From the NCBI GenBank assembly GCA_015499985.1, contig JAAAUF010000003.1:43387-107386 (forward strand): a stretch of DNA of 64,000 nucleotides. The letters run 5' to 3'. Each line of letters begins with the position of its first letter. The first letter of the stretch is position 1. A program made the translations under genes and the position numbers. Under the pieces are notes generated by a model. It did not search any database. It saw nothing but the letters and a program-made list of their open reading frames with translations, and was not told where the DNA came from. Source of the stretch: Haplosporangium gracile (lineage: Eukaryota; Mortierellomycota; Mortierellomycetes; Mortierellales; Mortierellaceae). Below are positions 25,327-36,673 of this stretch, piece after piece.

Positions 25327-25467
25327 AGTGACGGCAACAAAAGTATTTAGATATGAAGGACGGAGGTATCCCTTCGTCCGTCAATTTAAATGAGATTATT
25401 GAGTAAATACATGGAATTGACACGACAGGAGAGATAATATAAACAAAATTGCACCCAAATTTTGGGT
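25327..25467. mobile_element. Possible Tc1/mariner-like terminal fragment or MITE
   Basis: Starts CAGTGACGGCAACAAAAGTATTTAG, which resembles the CAGT...AAAAGTATTT ends of Tc1-type elements. It contains a 6-bp inverted pair (GACGGA/TCCGTC) and ends in a near-perfect palindrome at 25449-25467, GCACCCAAA-T-TTTGGGTGC. No second end, transposase or clean TA duplication was found, so it would be a solo or decayed end. Confidence 0.3.
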
Positions 25468-25847
25468 GCGAAACAGGGAAGGGGATAATGAGATCTATTG
25501 CGCTTGGACCTGGACGAGTAAACATCGAAGATTTCCTCATTTCTGCCCCCATGCGTGCATCTCATCTGGTTACTGCGTTTTTTACTAGAAGAAAGTGGCG
25601 GGAAGGAGCATCCGCACTTCTAGATTATTTCTTTTCACGACAACAAATTGAGCATTTGATGAGCCATTGAATATACGAACGAAAGGCCCAAGTGACAGAA
25701 AAGGATAGCCTGCAGATGAATAGATGAATGCCCGGCCTAGTGAGTAGCTTGTTGTTGTGTGAACAAAAATGTCAGGAACAAAGGCGCCTTTCCGCTCAAA
25801 TTCAACCAACGCCCACCAAGGCAAACCCCACAAAGACCCGTCAATTA

Positions 25848-25855
25848 TCACGTGA
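25848..25855. promoter_or_regulatory. Palindromic E-box TCACGTGA upstream of the ABC transporter
   Basis: An exact palindrome with a CACGTG core lies 124 bases before the ABC start codon. Fungal bHLH factors such as Cbf1 and SREBP-like proteins bind RTCACRTG-type sites. Use in vivo is inference. Confidence 0.4.
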
Positions 25856-25978
25856 TGCGTCTTCGCAATTGCTTTGTGTGAACTTTTGTTCCTCCCTGAC
25901 CTTTTCAGTGCTGCTTCGCTCAATCCTCGCTCCTTTTTTCCCTCCTTTTTTCACTTCCCCCACCACAGCTTTACATTG

Positions 25979-28900
25979 ATGTATCGTTTACTCCCGACTG
26001 AGGAGGATGCCAGGGAGGAGGACCGCACAACATCTGGATTGAACTTTGACCCAGAATCATCAACACCCAGACGACCACTGCAGTCCATGGCTCAAAAGTT
26101 CAAGTCCATTGCTCCCTTATTCCTCTACTCAGGTGGGGATGGTGGCAACCCCTCTTCTTCCACTCCTTCCACTCCGTCATGGCGACCCTGGTCAACACCT
26201 TCAGGAGCAAGAAACAACAGTTCAAGGAGCCGGCGGCGCACCAACAGTAGCACCAGTGGGCACACCAACAGAACTCAACAGCACCATAACCACGGTGGAT
26301 TTGGATACCAATCACCAGTAAAGAAAAAAGTCGAATACAAGTTGGACCGTCTATTCCTAAAGAGGATTTCTCGGCTGTTTGATATCCTGTTCTCGAAGCA
26401 GTCCAAGGTGCCTTGGTTGTACATTGGCATGACGCTGTTCTGTTGTCTGAATGAGGGGATTGTTTACTTTGTTGGGACGATCCCTTCGAGATACTATAAG
26501 GTCTTGGGAGACAAGGATTCAGCGGCCTTTTTCCGTCTACTAGTAGTTTCTCTCTTGACTGTATTTTTTGCTGGATTTGTAAGTTGTTCATTGTTTTTGC
26601 TTCAATTTAGTTCCATACTCACTGCTCTTCTTGTTCAATTGAGTTGTCGTTAACAACTAGTCTTTCTGTTTGTAATGTCTGATAGGGAAAGAGTGTGATT
26701 TTTTTGATGGGCAGTTTGTTGTCGCTGGAGGCAAGACGGTCGTTGACGCTTTACTTTCACCGAATCTACATTCAACCAAAGCTCTTTTACCGAATTCTCA
26801 CCATGCACGACGAAGAGATCGACAACCCGTAAGTTTTCTGGACCCTAGCACTTTATCTGGGTCGGAGTTATGCACCGCCAAGGCAGAAGATTGATTGTCT
26901 GTATTGCACATTGACATTCATACCGTACCTACTCTCTATACCTATTTAGTGATCAGCGAATCACTCAGGATATCGACAAGTTGGCAGAGGCGATGCGAAA
27001 GATGGTCGAGGATCTGATTATCAGCCCGCTCTCGATTGTATTCTACACATGGCAGTGCTGGCAGATGGCGGGTTACATTGGACCGTTGTGTATCTATGGC
27101 TATTTTATCTTCAGCGCTGTCACTAGTCGGCTGTTGATCAACCCGATTGTCAATGCGATCTTTTTCAAGGAGTCGGCTGAGGGCTACTTCCGGTTCTTGC
27201 ATGTCCGATTCCGTCAGTTTACTGAATCGATTGCTTTCAGTCGTGGAGAGAGCGAGGCCAAGACGGCGGCGGATGATTCTCTGGAGAATTTGTTGTGCTT
27301 CCAGCTTATTGTTATCTACAAGGAGCTCCCACTCAAATGTAAGTTAGAGCACAATGATTTTTCTCTTATGTTTTACTTGTCAGGATGGCAAGTGTTGACC
27401 GTGTGTTTTTTTATGAAAAGTCTTGCAGCAGAGCGTGTCGTACTTTGGATCGATTTTGAGCTATGTGATCATCGCGATCCCCATCTTTCTCGGCCACTAC
27501 GATGGCTTGCCCGCATCCGATCTTTCAGCCATCATCAGCAAGGTATTTTTTTCATGGAGTAATTCTATCCACATTTTATGCGCAGGCAATTTGATCAAGA
27601 AGAGCACCTCTTATTTTTTTATTTTATTTTTTCATTCCTAGACTTCTTTCGTGTCGATGTATCTGACATACCAGTTCTCGCAGATCATCAAATGCGGCAC
27701 AGAATTTTCGGATTTGGCAGGATACACATCTCGTTTGGGTCAACTCATGGAGGCGCTGGATATGCTTAGTACTGAGATGGAGAACATTGCAATTGATTAC
27801 CCTCATGAAGAGTCCTTGTCGATGGACTCTTCGATCCGGTTCGAGAACGTTACTTTCAGCACCCCCGCAGGAGAAACTATCGTTTCTGGTAAGCTATTGA
27901 ACTAAGTGCACGACGAATCAAGAGGATATCTGTTTCTTGGAATGTATACTTACTTTTTTGTTCTTTTACCGCAGGATTTACGCATCGTTTTGAGGCTGGA
28001 GTCAACACTGTCATTGTTGGACCAAATGGTAACTGCAACTTTTTCGTTGGATGAACTGAGATGAGTATAGCGCGACCGTTGAAGCTCATGAAGGAAAAAA
28101 AAAAACATGTTCATTCGGTCGCTTATAGGTTCTGGCAAGACTTCTATTCTGCGTGTCATGGGCGGCCTATGGCCCGTCAGCAAAGGTAAGCTTCTCATCC
28201 AGTCGTGTTCAACTCTGTCCTTGAATAAGTATTAATACGGCGCACCTTTTTTGTATTTTGCCCTCCGTTCAATTACACAGGACAAGTCATATTGCCACAC
28301 CAGTACCGCAGGGATGTCATCTTCCTCCCTCAGACACCCTATATGACCTACGGCACCCTTCGGGAGCAATTGGTTTACCCTCACCGGGAGTTGGCTTCCT
28401 CTGTGACGGACGCTGATATCTTGCGGGTGCTCAAGTTAGTCCGTCTAGAGCATTTGGTGGAGACGGTTGAGGATTTTGATCAGGTTCATACGTTGGACTG
28501 GAACAAGATGCTTTCTCCTGGCGAGCAGCAAAAGTTGGCGTTTGCGCGGTTGTTTTATGTTAAGCCTATCTTTGCTGGTAAGTTTTTGTGTGGGTCACTC
28601 ATTCAGGTAAAATTAAGATGTTGCAACTCTGTCGATCGGACAAGAGCTGACTATTCTTCTTTTGTAATCTTTTGACAAATAGTACTGGATGAGTCGACGT
28701 GCTCAATGGACATCACGTCCGAAAAAGAAATGTTCCGACAGTGTCGCCTACTCAATATCACCTGTATTACCGTCTGTCACCAAGCTAGTCTAGAAAAGTA
28801 TCATCAACAGAGGATTGCTCTGGATGGTCATGGTGGGTGGTCTTGCTCTGAGATTGCTTCGCCCAGGCCTCGGTCGCAGTCCTTTGGAGGTAGTGGTAGT

Positions 28901-28990
28901 GGTGTTGCGTCGACGTTGTCGGCGTTGACGATGACGACGGATGATGTTGAGATTGATACCCTTGCCGGAGCTGTGGATGATTCTGAGTGA
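25979..28990 (+). CDS. ABC half-transporter, subfamily D, ABCD4-like
   Basis: Nine exons: 25979-26578, 26686-26828, 26950-27338, 27421-27542, 27642-27888, 27975-28028, 28129-28185, 28281-28577, 28683-28990, giving 738 residues. A Ser-rich leader of about 115 residues precedes a six-helix ABC-D membrane domain (GTIPSRYYKVLGDKD, DNPDQRITQDIDKLAEAMRK, LIISPLSIVFYTWQCWQ). The nucleotide-binding domain has Walker A GPNGSGKTS at about 514-522, the Q-loop LPQTPYMTYGTLREQLVYPH, signature LSPGEQQKLAFARLFY and Walker B ending VLDEST. Motifs resemble ABCD4 more than the peroxisomal fatty-acyl carriers. In animals ABCD4 works with LMBD1 to release cobalamin from lysosomes. If orthologous, it would do so from the vacuole (inference). 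The signature has LSPGE in place of LSGGE. The ATG at 25979 is the first in frame after a C/T-rich leader. Confidence 0.85.
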
Positions 28991-30943
28991 ATTATTGGCA
29001 ACATCACACATTAAATCAATTTGCTTAGAATTCATGTCATGTCATGCCTTCTTTTTTTTTTTTTTTTGAAAAGCGAAGGTTGGGCTTGCAAGTAGAACTA
29101 TATGCGACCTTCTATCGCGCTTTTTTAGTCAAAAACACGCGAGCCTCGGGCGCTTACAAAAAAAAAACAGTCTTCGTCTCTCTGTTATCATTTCCTACCT
29201 TTTTTCCTTTCCCTCTCCTCATCCTCTCTCTTTCATTTCTGTATCATCCTTGTCCGAACTTCCACGTGTCGTCCGACACTTTTCCCCTCTTACCACTTTT
29301 TTTTTTCTGCCAATCCCTTGAATTTTGTGCTCCTCTCCGCTCCAATTTGAAAACCCGCCCGTTCCATTTCGCCGTCGTGTCACGTGCACTTGTTTGCCCA
29401 AACTGGTAATCAATTCTGAAAAAGCCAACTTTGGCCGCCCACTCCCAAGAATCGACTCTACCCCTATTTCTCCCATCTTTGCTTTCCTTGTTTGTTTGTT
29501 TCCTTGTTTGCTTGTTTACGTTGCTATTTTGTTCCCACTTTTTTCTGTTTTTTTTTTTTTTTTTTTTGAACAATGGGAGTGAAGGAAGGGATGGGACATG
29601 GTGTAGCCTTTCAATGTTTCTTATTCTCTTTTTTTCTTTCTTCACCCTTTATTTTCGCTAATCGCAGCCTTTTCTTGCTTTCTCTTCGGATGCTCCTCAA
29701 AAAGACAAGGTCGAAGAAAAAACAAAACAGGAAGAATTGCTCTCTCCTTCTGTCGACTCCAAGGGAAAAAAAAATAATAATAAAAAAAGAAGGTTGGCCA
29801 AGCCAACGGGAATTTATCTTGCACCGCGTTGATGGTTGTGTCCCATTTTGGAATTGATGCACCTTACGAAAATCAATACAATAATAAACGGGTGGACTTG
29901 GATCTAATACCGAAGGGAAAATAAGAAAGAAGGAGGAGAACAATAACATGGAAAAGAAAAGAGTATATTAAATGGTTGCAGGACTGTTGCTTGTACAGTG
30001 TACCGTTGGCTAAGCATACTGCCTCAGTACACCAGAAAGTAGAAAAAACCAGAAACGGACAAAGACCATAAAAAAAAACAAAAGAGAAAAGGGATCATTG
30101 ATAGCATGGCAAAATGGACACACATCCTCTCCTTCCCTTCCCACAATCCGGAATGGGCATAATTTTTTCAATTGCTACTTTAGTAGTGAACCATCATGAA
30201 CGTAGTCCCCTTCACCCCCTGTCCGAACGAACCATCTGAACCATCCCCCTTTTGTTCACTGTAGTTAGGTTCTTCTTCGATCGTCTATTTAATTCAGCCC
30301 CTCACTTTCCTTCTTCTGTCAGTTCTTTGTCTTTCTTCCTGGGCAAGTATTCCTTACATCTTCTCCTCCTCCTCCTCCACCGCCTCCTCCTTTTCACTTC
30401 TGTCCAATTGCTGGTTGTCAGTTTCAGCGAGTCAGCGAGCAAAAGAACAAAAGCAGCAAATCTATTTTACCAGTTGTTGATTTCAAACGGAGATACAAGA
30501 GACAACAATTGTCTGCTACTTCGGTCCACATTGTCTGTCCACGCACCCTTTTTCCCTCCTTCTTCCCGACCCGGCCTCTTTTTTATTTTTTTCCTTTTTC
30601 ATAGCCTTCCGCTTCTTCCACTTCTTCCACTTCTTTTCTCTTCACTCTTTCCTTCCTCCCCTCTTCTTTCTGTTCCCGTTTATTTTTTTGTCTCTTTTAA
30701 CACCACTCTCCTCGTTTTCTAAACACTCTCCACTCTTTCTCATTTGTACACTTACTCTCCACTCTTTTACCATTGCTCTAATCCTTTCACTCCCCTTGCT
30801 TCCTCTGCTTGTCTTTGTCCAATCGTCCAACCCTCTGATCTCTCTCTCTTCTCTTTGTTTGCATCCGCCTCCACAGTCAACCACCGTACATACATCCATA
30901 CGCTCACCCTTTCACATTCAACAATACACACAACGGTGTCAAT
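28991..30943. other. Intergenic, promoter side of the zinc-finger gene
   Basis: T-rich 3' flank, then AT-rich DNA to about 30240. From 30250 to 30940 the plus strand is strongly C/T-rich, the pattern seen before several other starts here. Long frames in this stretch are F/L/S-rich translations of pyrimidine tracts and are not called. Confidence 0.5.
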
Positions 30944-33900
30944 ATGAATCTATCGCAGATATTGAACCCTCCAGGATCCTCCTCTGTCTCTGCCTCAACC
31001 ACGACCCCCTTGTCACCCTCTAATAACACCAATAATAATAATACTTCTACCACTCAGCGCCGACAAGTCCATGGCCATGGCCGCACATCCTCTTCCTCCT
31101 CACCACCCCCTCAACCTTCTTCAACGAACTCAACAGCATCCTCAACGCCCGCAGCACTAGGAAGTCTGCGCTGGGCTGATAGCCCCTCTACCACCACCAC
31201 CAACAACAACACTAACAATGGGTCATCACAGCAATCAACAACGGCGACAACAGCAGGCAGCTCATCGAGAAAGCACGCAAACTCAATCTCGGTTGCTCAA
31301 CTCGAAGATTCAACGATTGCCAATAACAGCACGGCCGCCCACCCTCACTCGCATCCGTCAATTACTCCACAACGGAAATCTAGCTCTTCAAACACACCGA
31401 CCAGCAATGGCTCAACTGCAAAATCAAAATCCAACAACAACGAAACCAACAACAACAATGCCAACGCTAATGGTCTTAATCCTAGCCCGCTTACGTTCCG
31501 CGCGTATGACCCTCAGAACCAGTTCAAGGATGTTGCCTTCGCCTCTTCACCGACTCCGTCAGGTAAGAAGAAAGAGGGGATCCTTTTGCACAGCAGTATA
31601 AATATATGTTCTTGGCTAACAATAATAAACGATGCTTCGGTTGCCCCTACCGTACCATCCAAAGGTAGCCTCGACTCACCCGCCACAGCCTTTCCTTCAT
31701 TACTACGTTCTACTAAAGTAGCATCTACAACAACCCCTGGATTGCCCCCACTGCACATGAACCACAGCACACCCCTAGACATGTCCACATCGACTGTCAA
31801 GAAAAAGCCGCGCAACCAAGGTTAGTAGTGTTGTGTTCACTCACGCAACTTTTTCTATTTTTTTTTTTTCACGCGTTTCGATATCAATCAATGGTCACCG
31901 GCTGTTCTTGTTTGCGCTTCGCTATGTTTGCAGTTGCATTTGTCATGCTGATATTGCTGCCTAGTGTGGGGTATAATGCAATGGCAGTATAAAAAAAACT
32001 GTATGAGGCCAACTGTTAACCAACGACACCTCCTAGAAAAGAGTCCACGGTTTGAAATATAAAGAAGTTCAAGTTCAACCATTGACCGCCAACAATTATT
32101 AATTGATTTTTTATTCATAGGGTCAACTACAGAAGTGGCAGGATATCAGGATTCATTTCAAACCATGGTCACGGACCCATCCGATGCGAAACCTGGACCG
32201 CGAAAGACTGCGACCAAAAAGACAACCGGATCTTCACCCCCACGGGCAACCGAAGGTGATACACAGCAGCAACAGCAACAACAACAACAGCAGCAACAGC
32301 AACAACAACAGCAGCAACGAGACTTTAAGTTTGTCGTGGAGGGTCAGGATAAGGCAAAAACGACAAAGCCAGTGGCATTCGAAGTCCTACCGCCATTTCA
32401 GGTCAAATCGCCTGCCCAGGCCCAATCTCCGTCTCAGGACACGCCAGGGGAGGAGTCTTTGGATCAGGATGCACCAGAGTCTAGCCCCACTCCAGACTTT
32501 GAGCGGAACGCAGATGGAAAGTACGTTCGAATCCCATTGCGATTAGCTACTACCCCCCTCTTCTTTTTTACGCTCTTGCTCCATCCCTTTCTTAGTTGGT
32601 CCGGTCGCGACCAAGGGGGGTGGAGACAAAGAGGAGAGACGTCCTTTTTTTCTTCCTTCCCCTTTTTGTCAATTCGCGTCATTTCCTATGTCCTCATCCT
32701 ATTGCTCTTTCTAAAACGTNNNNNNNNNNGGGGGGGGGTCCATTTTCTAGATTCCGATGCAGTTGGCCAAGATGCGGAAAAGAGTTTACTGTTGCCTCTC
32801 GCCTGACGACGCACTTTCGTATCCACTCGGGGAAGCCGCCATACTTATGTGGATACAAAGACTGTCAAAAGGCTTTTCACACAGTGAGTGCTTTTTGTTT
32901 ATTGAAATAACAAATACCGAGGGGAAAACAAAACAAGCAGGAGGGCTATGTGGTCTATTACACAATGTGTATTCCCCCCTGCCTCCATCTCACGCATTAT
33001 TTTTCTTTTTCTTTTTTGGTTTCCCGTACGCTCTCCCTCCCTTTTAGTCTTCCTCCTTGTCACACCATCGAGTTGTCCATACCGATCAAGGATTACGACC
33101 ATATGTCTGTCGTCACAACCGCTGCGGGGCGACCTATACTCAGTTGGCACGATTGATCACCCACCAACGTACGACTCACAGTGGCATGATCCTCTTTATC
33201 CCTCAGGAATCCTCCTCGTCCAATTCTTCGCCTCAACCCCAATCCCAAGCAGCATCAGCTACCACGACTCCCTCTGGAAACACACCCGATGACCCTTTCC
33301 CTTCTTCACCGTCACAGACACACGTTCCTTCTGGATACGAATCGACCCCAGTGCCTGTCTCGGCGGAAGGAATTTCTTTGGAAAGCAACAACTCAACCTC
33401 GAGGCCCAGCACGCCTGTAAACATGGGCGATTCGCTCAGGAATTCGGGTGAGAAACTTGTTGATGACAGAGACAAGGACAAAGACAAGGCGCGCTCGACG
33501 TCCAGGAAGGAGAAGGGAGCTGCTGCTACTGCTCGGACCCCTATCTCTGCCTCACAACAGATGATGACCCCTTCCAAACGGCCAATGGTCGAACAACAGC
33601 GTTCGCATACCGCCTCTCCTACGCCTCATACCACTGCTTCAGAAAACATCAATGCCTCGACGAATGAAGTCTCGCGACCCGTGTCTTCTACAGGCTATCA
33701 CTCGGACGAATCTTCGCGGAGCATGGGTGGTGGCGGTGAATACGACGGAGCTCGTGAGGCCCGGCAGGAGAATGAACAAGAGCCTGATGATCTGAATGAT
33801 GAGGAAGAGACGGATGAGATGCTTCAGAGGCGAGAGGCTGCGTTGACGATGGCTAGCTTTAAGGATGTGGTCCGAGTGGAGCAACCCCAACAACCACAAC

Positions 33901-34532
33901 AGCAACCATCAGGACAACACGTACCTGGTCCTCCTCCACCTGCAGGGTATTATTCTCAAAAGCAACAGCCGCATGGAGGCCATTCTTATTCCAGTAACGA
34001 TGCTAAAAACTCTTCCCTTATGTACCCTTCAGGACCCTCCCCTTTTCACAGCAACAACCATCCATCGTCCCATCATCTGCCTCCTACTGGACAGCCTCAC
34101 CACCACCATGTCGCGTATTCTTCTCAGCAACAGCAGCAGCAACAGTACTCGAACAACAATGGCGATAAGTATTGGGGTGATGACAGCAGCAACAACATGG
34201 ACAATGGAGCATTAGCCAGAGGTACCGTATCTGGCCCTAGTGACTATTCGAGTTCGGGTTATTCGATGCACCAAGCTGCTCGTCGGTTGAACCCGATAGC
34301 GATGAGGGATGACCCACCACTGCATCCGGGAGATAAGCACAGCAACAACAGCAGTAGCCCTTATGACCAACAAGATGTATATTTGAATGAGGGTATTGCT
34401 GGTCCCATGAAAGGGTCCCACTATGGTCCCAGTTTCTATCAACGCCAGCGTCCTCAATCGTTACAGCAGCCACAACAACAGCAGCACGGAGGAGGACCAT
34501 TACAGCCTACGCCTTACAGCCGCCCCGTTTAG
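30944..34532 (+). CDS. C2H2 zinc-finger protein with three fingers, Q/N/S-rich
   Basis: Exons 30944-31562, 31665-31820, 32121-32520, 32751-32883, 33048-34532 give 930 residues. The first intron (102 bases) is in frame and free of stops, so a 964-residue form is also possible. A disordered S/T/N-rich region and a polyQ tract precede three contiguous C2H2 fingers of form C-x4-C-x12-H-x3/4-[33 protein letters not shown] and [16 protein letters not shown]. The first linker is SGKPPYL and the second TDQGLRPYV, so spacing suits DNA binding. The tail of about 450 residues is Q/S/P/H-rich. It is probably a nuclear transcription factor; target and pathway are unknown. The 10-N gap lies inside the third intron and does not affect the protein. 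Confidence 0.8.
32264..32319 (+). repeat. CAG/CAA tract encoding polyglutamine
   Basis: About 18 mixed CAG/CAA codons inside the zinc-finger gene. Mixing the two codons tends to stabilise such tracts, but length variation between strains is likely. Confidence 0.9.
32720..32729. other. Assembly gap (10 N) inside an intron
   Basis: Ten N followed by a G run, probably a homopolymer the assembly could not resolve. It lies 21 bases before the CTAG acceptor of the exon coding the first zinc finger. Confidence 0.95.
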
Positions 34533-34956
34533 TGAAGTTACTTCTTTTTTATCTTTTTTATTGTATGTAGTATTTGTCATCATTGTACACTGTTCCTTAA
34601 AAAAAATAAAATAAATAAAAAAAAAAAAAAAGCTGAAAAGTTGCAAGTGTTTTTTTTTTTGTCTTTGGAATGACCGCTGGACCATGTGGGCTATTGGAGA
34701 GTAGAGACAAATTTATTTTTTGAAGAAAATGTGTGAAAAAAAGAAGTGTATGTTTTACAAGCGCATTTGATGTGAAGTGAAGCAAAGAAAAGAAGAAAGA
34801 GAAAAAAAGAGAGGTCATTGACATGATGGAAGCTATGAAATACAAGGCTTGATACAGCGAATATGAAAAGAAGGAAAATAACACGAGAAAAGAGTAAACG
34901 CGTATTATTCTTGCGGATTTGAGACGCCGCTCTTTCTTTTTTTCAGGGCACAAATC
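34533..34956. other. Intergenic between convergent genes
   Basis: Shared 3' region of the zinc-finger gene (plus) and the Elf1-domain gene (minus). It has an A-rich stretch with overlapping AATAAA-like signals near 34604-34620 and T-rich polyadenylation-type sequence. No gene seen. Confidence 0.6.
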
Positions 34957-36673
34957 TTAGTGGTCAGAGTAGCCGCCGGTGATGTTGTACTGAGTACCAT
35001 TGCTTCCATTCACATAGTCGTAAACTGGGCTGTATGCATCATACTCGCTAAAGTTTCTTCCACTAGTGTTGTTGTTGTTGCCATAGCCACCTCCTCCGTT
35101 GTTGAGCTCGTTGTGGTTGCAGTTGGCAGAGAACTGAGGTCCATAGTTTCCTTGGTTGTGGTCGTAACCTTGGTTGTGGTTATTAAAGCCCTGGTGATTG
35201 CCATAGCCTTGGTTACCACCAAATCCATGATCATTGTTGCCATGGCCTTGATTGCCAGCAAAACTCTGGTTGTTTCCATAGCCCTGGTGGATGCCACCAA
35301 AACCGTGGTTGATGAAGTCGTAGCCCTGAATGTGGAAGTCATAGCGCTGGTTGTTGCTGTTATTGCCAAATTCCTGCTGGTGCTGGTTGTGGTTGTTGCC
35401 AAAGCCCTGCTTGTTGTTGGGGCTCTTGTTGTCATAGTCCTGCTGCTGCTGGTGGTGGTTGTAACTCTGTTTGTTGTAATTATAGCGTTGCTTGACATAG
35501 TCGTGCCGGCGGCTGTTTCCTTGGACCCAAGGTTGACTAGGAGTAGCAGTAGTAGAAGCGTCACGGACAGCGGGAGCAGGAACCATACCTCCCTGCTGGA
35601 ACAACTGGGACGCGTTATCCTCATTCTGATCGTGGTAAGGGCTCACGCTGACGGCGACGTGTTCCTTGACTTGAGGCTGAGTCTGAGCTTGGGGCCGGAC
35701 CTGAGGCTGAGCTTGGACTTGAACAGGGGTTTGGGGGCGGTTAGGAGTCTGAACAGGAGTTTGAGCTTGAGGTCTTGGGGATGGGGGTGGAGAGTGGCCC
35801 TGCTCACGGCTGGGACGATCATGGACTGGAGCCAAAGCTTGTGCCGTAGCCTCATCTCTCGGGATAGGGGAGCGACTCTGATTACGATTAGGGCGTTCCT
35901 GAGTCTGGGCACGAGAGGTAGTGGAACTTGAAGTGACTTTCAAGAGACTGGGGGTCTTGATGTAAGAGGGGCGAACCCATGGTTCCTGTGCCTGGGTGTG
36001 GGTAGCTGCTGCTGGTGCGGGTGCTACGATAGTGGCCGCTTGAGGACGTGGCTTTGGCTGTGCGAGCTGCTTGGATCGTTCAAAGGAGTCAACCCATTCG
36101 CTGTAGACGTCGACTTCCTTGCTGAGGTCTATGTTTTTTGGATGCATGATTGGTTGTATCACGAGAGGGAGAGAGAAATAGAGGTTGTTAAATAATGAAG
36201 TTGTTCATCGCGTGCTCGAGGATCTGATCACGATCAGTCAATATGTAACATGCAGATAACAAACGGTTTGCAAAGAATAGAGAAACGATGACTTACGATT
36301 GATGAGGCAGGAGTATCGTGCTGGGCAGATCTCGCAGACGAGAGTACCGACTCTTCTGCTAAAGTCACTATGTACAACGAGGGAAAAAAGGGGTATCGTT
36401 AATTAACAAACAAATATAAAAATGCCAAGACCGTCGATTGGTAGCACAAATTATTACAAAAACTAAGACGCGACAGTAGGCGCATTATATCAATGGAGAA
36501 AGAGAAGAAGAAATAAGCGAAGCTTGTAGAAAGAGGACTTACAGTTTACAGGCGACGGATTTAGAGTGATGGCAGGCGAGACAGTCAAAGATCTTGTCGA
36601 GTTTGGGTTCGCGCTTGGAGGTGTTGCGTCGTTGGAGACTGCGACGTTTGGAGAACAGTGATGGTTTTGCCAT
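34957..36673 (-). CDS. elf1: Transcription elongation factor Elf1/ELOF1 domain with long prion-like tail
   Basis: Three exons (minus): 36543-36673, 36297-36367, 34957-36128, giving 457 residues. The first 87 residues are a complete Elf1 zinc-ribbon protein: basic start (MAKPSLFSKRRSLQRR), CLAC (Cys31, Cys34), CEIC (Cys55, Cys58), the GTLVCEIC core and the VDVYSEWVDSFERSK helix. Elf1 binds RNA polymerase II near the DNA entry tunnel and helps it pass nucleosomes; its animal orthologue also acts in transcription-coupled repair. Known Elf1 proteins have about 80-150 residues. Here a P/Q-rich stretch (about 95-215) and an N/Q/G/Y-rich stretch with NQGYGN/NHGFGGN-type repeats (about 230-440) add about 370 residues in the same exon as the end of the domain. 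Exon order and phase leave little doubt of the fusion. Condensate or prion-like behaviour is inference. Confidence 0.85.

Larger units (their letters stand above)
24745..25978. other. Intergenic between deubiquitinase and ABC transporter
   Basis: A T-rich 3' flank runs to about 25020. AT-rich DNA with short unrecognised frames follows, then a possible transposon end (25327-25467) and a C/T-rich proximal promoter with an E-box before the ABC gene. Confidence 0.5.

Noticed and set aside
29040..30722. Several frames of 80-156 residues rich in F, L and S on both strands
   Set aside because: They translate poly-T and C/T promoter tracts, have no conserved motif, and overlap one another on both strands.
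34960..35931. A 323-residue plus-strand frame rich in V, A and L, resembling a membrane protein
   Set aside because: It is the antisense of the N/Q/G-rich Elf1 tail; GTT and GGC-type antisense codons create a false hydrophobic protein.
36129..36162. ATG at 36162 as the start of the Q/N-rich gene
   Set aside because: It lies in the intron before a TAG acceptor at 36129-36131; splicing to upstream exons restores a complete Elf1 domain.
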